From Zancudomyces culisetae (taxonomy: Eukaryota; Kickxellomycota; Harpellomycetes; Harpellales; Legeriomycetaceae): 45,372 nt of DNA. Position 1 is the stretch's first letter, and every line of letters begins with the position of its first letter. Below are positions 12,501 through 21,717 of the stretch, in pieces. The DNA is taken from positions 1 through 45,372 of the forward strand of contig LSSK01001912.1 in the NCBI GenBank assembly GCA_001969505.1, read 5' to 3'. The notes below the pieces were generated by a model that had not been told where the DNA came from, did no database searches, and was given only the letters and a program-made list of their open reading frames with translations. A program made the translations under genes and the position numbers.

Positions 12501-13392
12501 TTCCAAAATTCCTTCCATATCCTGATTTTTGTGTTCTCATTGCCGATGCCTGATTAATCAAATTCGTAAACGACATTGAACTGCTCGAATACTCTCCATA
12601 TCTTCCACTTTCCGGTCGGTTGTTTCCTTTATACTCTCCAAATATATCCAGTGCCTGCATCGACCGCTGCATACCACTGCTGGAATAACTAAACGACGAC
12701 CTTTGCGAATACATGTTTGGATATTGTGGCTCCATAAAGTTGTCTGAGCTGTCGGTATGCTCATTTTCTTGTTCATAATCTCCCTCTTCCTCATATTCCC
12801 CTGCCTTGCTTTTGCTTTTACTTCTACTTTTGCTTTTGCTTTTCTCTAGTGGTGGTGTAATTTTTTTATTCAAATATCCTAATCTAAATTCTCCTAATCC
12901 ATCGTTTTTTCCTCCTTCTTTAACCCTTTTTTGACTTTTATCTCCAATCCCTCCATTTTTATCTCCATCTCCATCTCTATATCCAAATCCTTGTCTATAG
13001 CTAGATCCTTCACTTTCACCATTATATCCTTGATGAAGTGCAAGTCCCGCAATTAAATCGCCTTCTTCCTCTTCTTCTTGTCCCTCGATCTCATCATATA
13101 TAGCTAGCCCGGTTTCATCGTCATAATCTGACGTATTATATTCCTCTGATTCATATTGATATTCTTTTTTCCCCCTTTCTTCGCGCCTGTATCCATTATT
13201 ATTCCTAGCATAATTATATTGATAATCATTATACCCTGTATTACCATTACCATTGCTGCTACCATTACCAGCACCATTTCCTCTACTGCTTTCTTCGTTT
13301 TTGAAATATATTCCTTCAGTATCTTCCTCCATCTCTTCCTCCACTCTATTTATCCTCCTGGCATTCCCCCTATTACTTGTATTTCCTTCCAT
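6538..13392 (-). CDS. FKS1: 1,3-beta-glucan synthase catalytic subunit (GT48)
   Basis: An intronless frame of 2284 residues, longer than the roughly 1,800-1,950 usual for fungal FKS. It polymerises UDP-glucose into cell-wall beta-1,3-glucan at the plasma membrane with Rho1. The first ~380 residues are a Gly/Asn/Ser/Glu-rich cytosolic tail. The FKS1_dom1 region lies near 480-620, a first membrane cluster near 630-920, the large cytosolic catalytic region from ~950, and a second membrane cluster from ~1635 to the end. Family signatures are clear: AMQRYMKF (~1307), DANQDNYLEECFKIRN (~1405-1420), and the STRGGFSKAQKG and GKGRDLGF elements (~1535-1590). Low-complexity insertions split it: an alternating Glu/Lys run (~1197-1223), a Gln-rich patch (~1465-1480) and a Ser/Arg/Lys then poly-Gln block (~1870-1920). 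Only one FKS gene is in the window; it is expected to be essential and the target of echinocandins. Confidence 0.97.
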   Translation of the reverse strand: MEGNTSNRGNARRINRVEEEMEEDTEGIYFKNEESSRGNGAGNGSSNGNGNTGYNDYQYNYARNNNGYRREERGKKEYQYESEEYNTSDYDDETGLAIYDEIEGQEEEEEGDLIAGLALHQGYNGESEGSSYRQGFGYRDGDGDKNGGIGDKSQKRVKEGGKNDGLGEFRLGYLNKKITPPLEKSKSKSRSKSKSKAGEYEEEGDYEQENEHTDSSDNFMEPQYPNMYSQRSSFSYSSSGMQRSMQALDIFGEYKGNNRPESGRYGEYSSSSMSFTNLINQASAMRTQKSGYGRNFGKGAGAGAGGRRGKGGWSQEDEGAYGYNTDVYGRGGGIGGIEEEGMGDGEKEYPGWSDVTLIPISKEEIISIFEDLQSSLGFQVDSMRNMYEMMMSMLDSRASRMTPRMALLTLHADYIGGIEANYRKWYFSTQFEVDVVDSESYSYYLQGNKTKGKGGKGGKGKGKKQAEYERKWHEAMLQMNSQERVRQIALWLLVWGEAGNLRYCPEFLCFIFKICYDYHQTNVVETDRALISGQVNYLQDVIRPIYEYIRTQRFKKKSYKGATTVVNSDKDHDKTIGYDDINEVFWTREGLERLVTERGDKLMSIPPAERYAAMKNMDYTASMCKTYRERRTMMHFVTNFSRIWILHITVYFYYLMSVSGFLYDSSYLYRFVPTFQRVDNMGAELPFEDVTPTKLATIGVMGVFAPLIALCGTLLEYTFIQVNYRNVSVLLRRCVLFILLIVVELVPFFMLLKYGKDPKYDARTGTVKPNSSVSKALRNQFSLVSLCSKIYLGMSVVITLVLGIVPPGKLFQQPRAPVNRTFTTNFPKLDRSGRLLSVGMWFIIFLAKYLESYFFLVLSVRDTIQWLYLYVPQVCYERWIGSVLCSGQRFIALGLVLFLDLILFFLDTYLWYSLINTAFSVFTYVGQAGVATIFQPMSKVLSGTPKRIYTKLLATNEMDIHCKPKELCSQVWNAIVISMYREHLLGIENVKNLLFYQVSSEKQPGPGQGQETGGLLRAKKSVSVSSGEMDGQDSDQVLLLKTPDYFLENRNGKPASAFYTPKSEAERRLEFFAHSLTMPDIPEPLPVEKMPTFTVLTPHYEEKIILSLREIIRESDSFSRVTALDYLKSLHPDEWDNFVTDTKEMVANNPEAYYQSNPQSRYVSTENLSSTNSNTPKISPTSTPTGKKMTISAPTPFKDKDKDKEKEKEKEKEKEKEKEKEKDGNNDAYYFQSIGFKHAAPEFTFRTRIWASLRSQTLYRTISGFMNYAKAIKILHRIESPTTVSLYGGQGSEHLASHLDAMANRKFKFVIAMQRYMKFNAEELENVEFLMKSYKNLQIAFIEEAIDSASKTVRVYSCLVDYSCPLLPSGFRRPKYRIELAGNPILGDGKSDNQNHAVIFVRGEYLQMIDANQDNYLEECFKIRNILGEFEQYSNSHADNQFDPYNSFAPTNAIQLLQSQNQTQNQSEQQIKQKKLQPLLQKPSVAIVGAREYIFSESAGVLGDVAAGKEATFGTLTQRIMAKMGGRLHYGHPDFMNFVFMSTRGGFSKAQKGLHLNEDIYAGMNAFSRGGRIKHTEYFQCGKGRDLGFCSTLNFITKIGTGMGEQMLSREYYWLSCFLPLDRFLTFYYAHPGFHINNMMIMGSIQLFMLTCLYIATFSTYSQLCLPDFDPYSTFYLDNYFKNDMPCFYLAPITKWIQRTTLSILSVLAISFLPLLLQMLAEKGAYLAFKRLFKQFLSLSPLYEVQVTRIYSNAIHSNFVLGGAKYIGTGRGFATSRTSFATLYTQFTQSSIYFGCRNLILLVYITATYFATPMLFFWFIIISLILSPFIFNPHNFLLVDFLIDYRRFLFFLFSGNATTDIPIVDNSINSNSNSKSKNRSRSKSLQRPLSKSSFTPQQQNLKLKLKQKLKQKQQQQQQSSNFSWINYVRLNRCQIVGIKRNRSNSSRKYIRRAKKSNLFLPSIIVPLFLAVLIDIAFMFVHSRWIGSPNTTTDPTTGQLIIPKFYSSLFYIALITLAPIIFNSVVNLLLCLFSLMFSKAINIRPSNYGNVMFSISRILQLLFSVFLVYFVYTVEQYSFSRTVLGISTVIYNHYAIFSILSSLFLTRESLSNNYNVAWYTGNWTSSKLNNTFDHQRNPSASKTLFNPLIFLRELLCKAIESSLFIADFVISHLILSLLFLVCLVPKIDTLHTTLLFWMAPKNQNSMPLYSRSMNRSRTRTAILSSIILGFLFAAIVAFLLSLLTVFFSNFKLGSANGVGFDDLPNLPSIFKLSPALYNFVFSKFK
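9720..9800 (-). repeat. Coding repeat specifying an Asp/Glu-Lys run in FKS
   Basis: A pyrimidine-rich near-hexamer repeat on the plus strand encodes about 25 residues of alternating Asp or Glu and Lys inside the cytosolic catalytic region of the glucan synthase. Its length is likely variable between strains. Confidence 0.85.
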
Positions 13393-16300
13393 CTCTTAAT
13401 ATCCCTTTTTTTGCTTTACCGTATCTATACCTTTTTATTCTCCCTTTTGTTCTTTCTTTAATTTTAACTATCAATTCTCCTAGGTATATCTACTTCTCCC
13501 ACTACTCTTCTTTTCTGTAGTCAATAATTTACTGCTCTGTTCAATGTTGTGATTTTCCTATCTAGTCTAGTCTAGTCTATTCTATTTTGTTTTGTTTAAT
13601 TTCTTGACTATTCAATCTCTACTATTATATAATTTCCAATCCAATACAACACAATCCTCAAAGATTTAACTATAGCCACTTTCTAAAACGTATTCCTGTA
13701 ATACTACTTTTTCCTCCTTTTAATTTCTTGATTAATATTTGTATTGTTTGATTGAAATTTAAATAGTTTCCTTTGTTCTTGTTTTTAAATGGCAAATTAT
13801 TCGGAATATTTCAGTCAGTATTTACATTTACTATACTTTTATACTCGTATATATATATTGTGTCAATAAAAACCAGTATCAGTGAAAACTCCGCCTTTTT
13901 CTTTTTCTTCTTTGGTTTTGCTGGTTCCTTCTATTATACTTGTCTATTTATCCCTCTATATCGTTATGTTGTACCTGTACCTGTACCTGTATTTATACAT
14001 ATACATATACATATACACTCACAAATATATACGTTTTCAAGTATTTATTTTAGTACTGTCTTTACGACTTTGCTGTTATATGCTCTTTAAACAAGTGTGA
14101 TGCTAAAAAAGTTATTTTTCGAGTCTGATTCTTTTAATATCGCTTCCTTTCCTCACTTTTGCTCCTTTTCTTTGTTTTCTTGCTTTATGACTTTTTTTTT
14201 TTCTTTCACCGTTATTATTTCAAAATATTGATTATATGTAGCTTATTTATCGCTTTGTCTAATCCATACCCTCTCTTTGTATATATTGGCAATATCAAAA
14301 GTTTTTTATCTATTCCACTATATCTCTTCAACATTAACAACCTTACCAACTTTTACAGGAGAAAGAATGTATATTAAAAATAAACAGTCTAGTAAATGAA
14401 AAAAATATATATATGTAGAGTACTCTTTTTTTTTGTTATTTCATCAATGTAGTTTTGAAAAATACCCGTAACAGTTGAATTAAATGAATAAAAATAGCTT
14501 GTGTTAATTGCAGGCTATATTTACTTTTATTATAAGCTAAATCCTGTTGCAACAAAATTTTATTTATTGCCTAATTTCCACTAAAATACCACGTTTATTA
14601 TTTTTTTTTTAGCACAGCTAAATGAGCATGCTGATTTGTTTTCTATTTAAAATTCTGTATTAGAAACATAGGTTTGTTTTTTTCTGTATTTAAAAAAAAA
14701 TTTTTTTTTCTATTCTTCATTTATGGATTAGTATTCCACAAACTTGGTTAAAACAACTTTACAACACACATTATAGTAAAAAAAACAAAAAGTACAAAAG
14801 CAAAAAAAAAAAAACAAAAAATTAATCCATTTATTTTTTAAATGGAATATAGTAATTTTACTTTTCATACACCAATTACGTACTTTTAATCCGATATTTG
14901 TTCAATTTATAGCACACTATACAAACTCAAGTAATATCCACCACCACTTGTTCTATTTTACCAAACAAAAAATTACATAAATAGTAAACGCTAATCCATA
15001 GGATATCTCGAACTATTTGTCCTTATCCTCCACCCTCCAACCCTCAAACCCTCTCTCCTACTCCTCCTCCCCCCCTTTTTTTAATCCATCTATTGCTTTC
15101 ATATCCAGTCAAGATGTAATATGATTCTTTAATTTTCCATCAATAAAAAAAATCCGGCGTTTATAAGCCACTCATTGCCCTGGCGGTATTACCAATTTTC
15201 TCAAGCCCAACTTATTTTTCCACTTTCCCCATTTCTTGATGTATAAAACCAACTATTTATTTTTAATATCACATTGGATATATCCGTTCCTCACATGCAT
15301 TTCAACTTTTGCTATACTTTTCTTTTACAAGGTGGTAGAAAAAAGAGTGAATACGAGAGGAGTAGAAGAAAGTACAGACAGTGGCATGTTTACCTCTGAA
15401 TTCTCTCTCCCCCTCCCTTTCTTCTCTCCTTCCTCCCCCCCCCACTCTTGGTGTCATCTAAACCACTATTCTTATTTTTGAACTTTATGTAAAACACCCT
15501 TTTTTCATCAACTCCGCCTTTAACCGAAAATTTCTGGCTGCATTTTGCAACACATTTAATAATCATTCCCCATTCCACTTTTTTTCTTCCTATCATATTT
15601 TCTATTTTTTTTTTTTTGCGAACTTATGAATGTTGAAAAAGGAGGGTGGGGGGAGGGGAGGAAGAAAGTTTAATGGCTTTTTTCTTTTCCAGGATATGTT
15701 GCACTTTGGTTGGTATGATTATTCTACATTTCTGTTATTTTACTTTGCTATTTGAAGCCGACCATGCAGTTTGCAAGTATTTACAAGTACCCGGTTTTAA
15801 ATGTTTTTCTTTACCACGTTTCAGTTCATAATCGTCATTTCGTCACATCCAATAATCCCGTTTTTCTGGTCTATTTTTAAACCTCAAACTTTTAAATCCG
15901 CAATGCTATTTTTTTCTAGCTGTAAACAAATACTGCCACTTTTATTCGCTAGCAATTTTAACTTTTTAATTCTGTTTATCCATTTGCCAAAGCATTTTTT
16001 TTCATGTTTGATTCTTTTTAATTTTTTTCAAATAAATTATGCTTTTAATCTCATAAACTCAGATTACAATAGATAAACAATCATGTTAGTTTCTAAACTA
16101 AATCTTTTGAACGATGTCAGATTTGCAAATCATTTAATACACCCCAATTCAGTAATCTTGTTTTGTTTTGTATTTTGATGATTGGACATTTATGTCTGCA
16201 TATACACCCCGTGCTCAACATTTTCATTTGAAGTCTAAAAGTTACATGTTTCCCGTTTCTTTTTTTTTTTGGTTATTTTTTGAATAAAATATTAATTGTA

Positions 16301-17434
16301 ATAACAACAATAGTCTTAGTCATAGTACACCTCTATTATCTCTGACTCGGTAATCCCACTACATTTCTACCCGAAATAAACCTATCAGTGACTCACCTCA
16401 TATTTTATATACGTAACCCAAATATTACTATTGCTTTTGTTGGATACATACATTTCACCCTCATCACAGTTAGCTTGGATCCCACTGTTTTGTTTACTTT
16501 TAATTTATCTCCTCATTGTGATTTTTCTTTTGGTTCATTGACAGCTATTCAGCCCATCACATTCCCTTCTCTATACCCCCACATTGTGTTTATAGATATA
16601 TTACCTAATACTAGTGCTGAGCTGCACATAACAAATCGTACCATAATTGCTACCCCATAAATGTACCACCACCTCTTTCCATGAAACTGTTGCTAATGAC
16701 CCGTTTCGATATCACATACTTATCTCTGCTAAGCTCTTTCACCCGTGTTGAAAATAACTCGTGTGTAGGGTACATTCTATTTTGCTCTTTAAACAGCAAA
16801 TATGCTAATCTCTACCAATTCTAATATCAATATCCACAAATTACATTGCCCATTGTTAACCCATGACACCATCATGTGTTTACCTCTTTACCTCTTTTCC
16901 TCTTTTCTTCGTTTTGCTTTTAGCTTGATCTACTCCGCCCTGTTCACCTGCCTCTAGTGCTATATAAAACTTATTTATTATGCATATAGCTTCATGCTCT
17001 TGTTTCTCACACAATATCACGGTTATTATCATCCAATATATATCTATGCATCACTTTCCACCATGAAAACGTGTCTTGGACAGCCCCTCCCTCCCACCAC
17101 TTTTATGCCCAAAAGTTTAAAAAATATGTACACCATTTCATTTGTTGTATACCACACCCTGTATCCTCTCACCCCCTTCCCCCTAACACAGCAACTAACC
17201 ATCTCAAAAATTTAGTGATTCTTTTATTACATATACCGCGTTGTGCGCTAACTGACATCAACTAGACATCAACGTGATTTTACAACACGATTACGCTGGA
17301 TATCCAGTGATACAATTACCAACAGAATAAATCACAAAAATGTATTTTTACGTATTACTAGACAACTTCATTATGAATCAACATGTTTATTAACATTTAT
17401 TCGATCTAACACCAAAAGTTGGTAAAACTGTTTT
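13393..17434. other. About 4 kb of pyrimidine-rich DNA upstream of FKS, no gene recognised
   Basis: The plus strand is strongly C/T-rich over the first kilobase or so and again near 15040-15440, which would make an FKS leader transcript purine-rich. Short microsatellites lie at 13971-14016 (ACCTGT, then ATACAT units). The open frames here lack ATG starts or any motif; one 53-codon hydrophobic frame begins at 15673 but has no supporting feature. The right end includes the 3' flank of EIPR1. It may hold a long 5' UTR, an intron or a non-coding RNA of FKS, which the sequence does not settle. Confidence 0.5.
13971..14016. repeat. Compound ACCTGT / ATACAT microsatellite
   Basis: Three tandem ACCTGT units are followed by several ATACAT units. 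Confidence 0.8.
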
Positions 17435-19035
17435 CTAAATTGACAGAATCTTGTTTTTCTCATACTGTGGCACAGAATTGACAATAAAACGCCCATCTAT
17501 CGACAAACTGGCAAACATCCACGGGTTGCTTAGTGACCAATGAACACTATACACACCAGCATCGTGTGTTTCGTACTGCTTAACTATTCTATCCTCTCTT
17601 ATCCTCCCAAAATCCGCCGGCTCCTCTTCTTCCTCCTCATCTAAGGTAACTCCTTTACTGACGCTTTCAATATTGTACAAATTCACCAACCCGTCGCTTC
17701 CACCACTAATCAATAGCTGCTCAAAGTTTGAATTACTTTCCAATCCATTTACCCAGTGACTATGCGCCCCACCTACTTTGGTCAGGCAATTTACACTCGT
17801 CTTTCGAATATCATAAACTAGAATATCCCCATTTCTTCCCCCTACCATTATTTGCCCACTATTAACCGTACTGTTACTAAAAACCAACTTTCCGTCCCTG
17901 TTCCCCACTTGGATACTGTGTTCAACCTTGTTAGTCCTTTTGTCAATTCCAAAAATAAGATCTCTCCTGCTTAACATTATTATATTACCCGTATCATCGA
18001 AATTACCATCGCTTATTCTGTCTTCTATTCCTGGCATCACTTTAATGTGTTTCTTGCGTATTTCGCCAAAGTCTTGAACATGCTATTCATTTGATTGTAA
18101 TAAATTTACATAAAGTCGGATACTTTTTTTACCATGAATGCACGCTAATCGATGGTTGTTCTGAAATAAGCAATAAAAATTATCAACTATACAACATATA
18201 TCAAAGTTTCACAAGACCTGCATACCTCTAATCCACGCTCTGAATACTTCAAAAGACTTGCGCCATCGTATCCGATCACAATTATCTCTTTATCTCCTAC
18301 CGTCCCTCGATTACATACTACCCTACAAAGTTATAATTCTTCGTTATACATGCTCCAAATTTTTACAACTTTCTAATAGCAATCAATTTACTTTGTGATG
18401 TTTCCACAAACGTCTTTATCGCTTATTTCGCACAGTTTAGTCAAGTCCTCTTTACTTTTGCCTGCTTTACCCTCGTTCTGCATACCATATTCCATAACGT
18501 CTCTATCAAATCCCTCCCCCTCTGCAGCATAATTCGGTGTTTCTTTGTGTGGATATTCATACATCGCAACTACTTTTTGATATTTTCCCTCTTTTTCTAT
18601 TATTCCGAATATACCTGTCAGTATTTCTTTGATATTTTAATATAAATCAGTTATCTGTCGAAAAGCATCCCCTCAAAATACTGAATATCCTACCTTTGGA
18701 ATGAACTGTGAAAAACCCCCTCTCTGTCCATCTATTTTCTTCTATATCCCATATCTCCTCTGTATGATTAAATACTCTGCTCTGTATATTCTCATTCTCT
18801 ATATCCGAAATTGTCAATAAATGCACCTATTCAAGCCAAAGAAAAATCAGATTAAATAATCTTAGCATGCAATTTAGATTCCAAAATTTACTAGCTCAGC
18901 AAAAATTACCTCGTTAGGTTGATTCAAGCCTAATGTACCCAAAATGAATCGGCTTTCATCCTCCCCACTTTTGATCGCTTTCATGCATCTTGTCTGTCTA
19001 TTTGCCCCGTACACTTTTGTATGTTCAGACTCCAT
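17435..19035 (-). CDS. EIPR1: EARP/GARP-interacting WD40 protein (EIPR1/TSSC1 homologue)
   Basis: Six exons: 19035-18910, 18826-18694, 18614-18392, 18322-18226, 18160-18110 and 18082-17435, giving 425 residues. Introns are 83, 79, 69, 65 and 27 nt. The protein is a WD40 propeller: the N-terminus (KVYGANRQTR, then RFILGTLGLNQPNEVHLL) matches EIPR1 proteins, and the C-terminus (AHSHWVNGL, then YETHDAGVYSVHWSLSN and PWMFASLSIDGRFIVN) matches the last two blades closely. EIPR1 binds the GARP/EARP tethering complexes and works in endosome recycling and dense-core vesicle traffic; budding yeasts lack a close counterpart. The 27-nt intron joins RLY to HVQD, the position of the conserved LWDLQ-type blade end, and removes an in-frame TAG. 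An acidic Glu/Asp run lies between the last two blades. It is divergent from the next gene with about 400 bp between starts. Confidence 0.9.
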
Positions 19036-19438
19036 CGTTGCTCATTTTTGAAGTGCTGCCAGAATATCGTGCCCTCTATTTGTATCTCGATTTTCTTGAC
19101 TTTCTTTGAAGCAAAAACAGAAAAATATAAACATCTTTGGTTTATTTGCACATGTTTCAGTTACCATTTTCCAGCACCAGTTTTGTTAATTTAGGTCATA
19201 AATACGGGTTCTTATTGGTTATATCCTACTGATTCAAATTATTTTGTCAGTTTTAAGGGATATTTCAACAAACACGACCAAATCCATCAATTTGAAACTT
19301 TTATTGTTTCTATTTCCTCTTTTAAAAGCCTCGAATGCAATAACAATATTCAACTTGATAATACTCATATATCTGTACTATATAATTCAAGACATTTCTG
19401 TTGGGCGAAAGAGTACACTAGTCAAACAAATCGGCAGC
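19036..19438. promoter_or_regulatory. Shared divergent promoter
   Basis: About 400 bp separate the start codons of EIPR1 (minus) and the coiled-coil gene at 19439 (plus), so the two probably share one promoter region. An upstream open extension of the 19439 frame has no ATG and is taken as leader. Confidence 0.5.
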
Positions 19439-20613
19439 ATGGACGATGAAATGGCACTCGATCTTCTCTACTCTACGCTAGCTCACATTCAAGGGCCAGT
19501 TAGTTTTTTTAGATTAACATAACAACTATATCTAATATTTAACGATATTTTAATTGTTGTTCTAACGTGTCATTCTACGATTGAATATCTATATATAATT
19601 AGGATCCATACGAGTTTGAAATTCGAAAAAAGCATCTTGCTTTAAAAAAACTTCGGGAAGAAATAATTTTGAACTCGAATAAGGAGTATCAAAGTGTAAT
19701 ATCTCTTTTCGTTTAATATAATCTTTAGATATATCACCATTTTTCTATTACATCTAAATGCAAGAATGTGCTTATACTACGTCAAAATGAAAATGAAAAG
19801 AAAAAACACTACTACGAATTCACTAGAAACTTGTTGAACTTGATATGCAGGAATTAATGAGTAATATGCTTGTCCAGAGTTCAGAATCTAAACTGGATGC
19901 CGACAATATAGCATTATTAATAGCAAGATTTGATAAAACTATTGAAACACTTGAAATCGATGAGGTAAACTTATACCACTTTTATTGTTTTTACTGATAT
20001 TTTTCTTTTGATCTCTCTTTACACATTACAGCTACTTCACGCATCCAAGGTTCATATTTATATATATATATGTCATGCATTTATCTCATAATTATAGACA
20101 CTTATCGACAGAATTTCACAAAAGCTAACTGATGACCTAAACTCAGTTGCAGCCATTGACATTCCTAAAGCACCCGCAAATGACAAGCTATTAAAAATAA
20201 AATTTATTAAACATCTTTCCACATATCTTGACTCGCTGTTTGAGGAAGGCAACCTATTACTCGAAATCCTGAACATGAACATTCTATCAGAAAATAGGGA
20301 CGTTAACCTACTCGAGACAATTACAACTTTTTATGAAAAATTAGTCAACATTATCAAACTCAAGTTGAAGGGAGTCGAAATACAAACAAGGACTGAAAAA
20401 TTCAATCACAAGATACTGGATGCGTTGAAAAACCTGCAACTATCGCTCGACAACCAAATCCAGGTTCTTTTAAAGCGGCTAAACGATGTTGAGGCCCTGC
20501 TAAAGATGTACTCGGTTGTTGGCGATGAGTTTTTAAACATAGCCAGGAGATATAAATCCGTTGTTAACGAAATAAATAGGTGTTATAGAGAAATAGACAA
20601 CTTTGACATTTAG
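19439..20613 (+). CDS. Coiled-coil protein, possibly HAUS4-like augmin subunit
   Basis: Five exons: 19439-19498, 19603-19695, 19851-19964, 20032-20049 (an 18-nt micro-exon) and 20098-20613, giving 266 residues. Introns are 104, 155, 67 and 48 nt, all GT-AG, and every junction is in phase 0. The protein is helical throughout, with heptad-like Leu/Ile spacing and no membrane segment or signal. Near the C-terminus, LLKMYSVVGDEFLNIARRY recalls the 'L..Y..LG.EF..L...Y' pattern near the end of HAUS4 subunits, which take part in microtubule branching in the spindle. That match is from memory and weak; a kinetochore or other coiled-coil protein remains possible. The start is the only ATG in the first exon frame; the open frame upstream lacks one. 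Confidence 0.6.
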
Positions 20614-20933
20614 TATTTATTTTACAGTATTCTCGCTGTAGAATCCCCCTCATTATTTGTACTGTAGATTTAATATTTTCTGAAACAATTCTGTGATTAC
20701 TGTGTTGAATAGAGTGATTAGTTTATAAATGTAGTATCAAGAGAACACCCTTACATTTCCATTTAGCAGCAACTTTTGTTGCTGCTATTGTCTGCTAAAC
20801 TATTTGTCAACTTTATGTAGCTAGTTGATTACACACTTGAATTAAACTGTACTCCTTGAGCTCCTATGTGTAAAGGTTTATAGCAACATGCCTATTCCAG
20901 ACTATAGTGACTCAGTATATCGGGGTAATGGAA
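20614..20933. other. Intergenic, 3' flanks
   Basis: Between the coiled-coil gene and a possible convergent small gene. Nothing recognisable apart from a short inverted repeat near 20768-20789 (GCAGCAAC ... GTTGCTGC), which could form a hairpin. Confidence 0.4.
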
Positions 20934-21341
20934 TTATAATTTGGTATAAATAATCTTTTTCCGGAAAAAAAACAGTAATGCTATTGTTGAAATACAGAAT
21001 AATGTACGGCCATCCCCACTATCAATGGATTTAGCAACTGGACCAACAAAGCTAAACAGACCCAATGCTGGCTTGGGATGACATTTAAAATGGTGTTTGT
21101 TACTATACAGCTGTGAGTGGTAGTTTACATGGCTTTTATTATAGGCTTACCTAGAAACACAACTTAAAATGTAAAAACGTACCATAAAATAACGTACCAA
21201 ATATTTTTCTAAAAGTTTACAAAGTGTAGTCTTGAATGGAAAAAACAGAGGAAATTGTACATAATAATAGGACTCAGATGTGCGGGCCAAAAATGCCAAT
21301 GCCAAATGCGGTAACTGGTTTCTCATTTCTTGTCCCCACAT
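20934..21341 (-). CDS. Possible small two-exon gene, unrecognised
   Basis: Exon 1 runs 21341-21151 from a true ATG and ends at a GTAAGC donor; exon 2 runs 21051-20934 after a TTTAG acceptor, with matching phase, giving 102 residues. The second exon encodes GPVAKSIDSGDGRTLF followed by a hydrophobic helix and a Lys/Arg-rich end, as in a single-pass membrane protein. I recognise no family. An open frame of this size can occur by chance, so this remains a candidate. Confidence 0.3.
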
Positions 21342-21717
21342 TAATTTATTTTTAACTGTAACACCTCATGTGCTTTTTTATGACAAACCATAGCCACTAC
21401 ACGGATATTTAGAATAATGTTTTTGGAAGCAGTGGTAGTGATAGTATGATAAATTATAAACTTTGTCTAAATTTTAGGATGCAGGTATTTCATAAGGTTT
21501 TACTTCAATAGTAGCTAATATTTTAAGATATTACAAATGGTATATGTAATCATAATAGTGAAAATACACTCTGAAAATAAGAGGTGTAGTTGGTTCACCT
21601 CTATCTCTTAAATACATGTTAACTTTTTTTAGTATATAATTCAGCACTTTTCATATACTTTTCTCATCCAGGTTCATAAAAAAGGGTTTATGGTGCATAG
21701 TGAATATTTAGAACAGA

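Noticed and set aside
16388-16660. 90-codon plus-strand frame in the FKS upstream region
   Set aside because: Starts with GTG and has no motif; chance level for this length in AT-rich DNA.
19244-19438. Hydrophobic N-terminal extension of the coiled-coil protein
   Set aside because: It lacks an ATG; the frame begins with TTG and the first ATG is at 19439.
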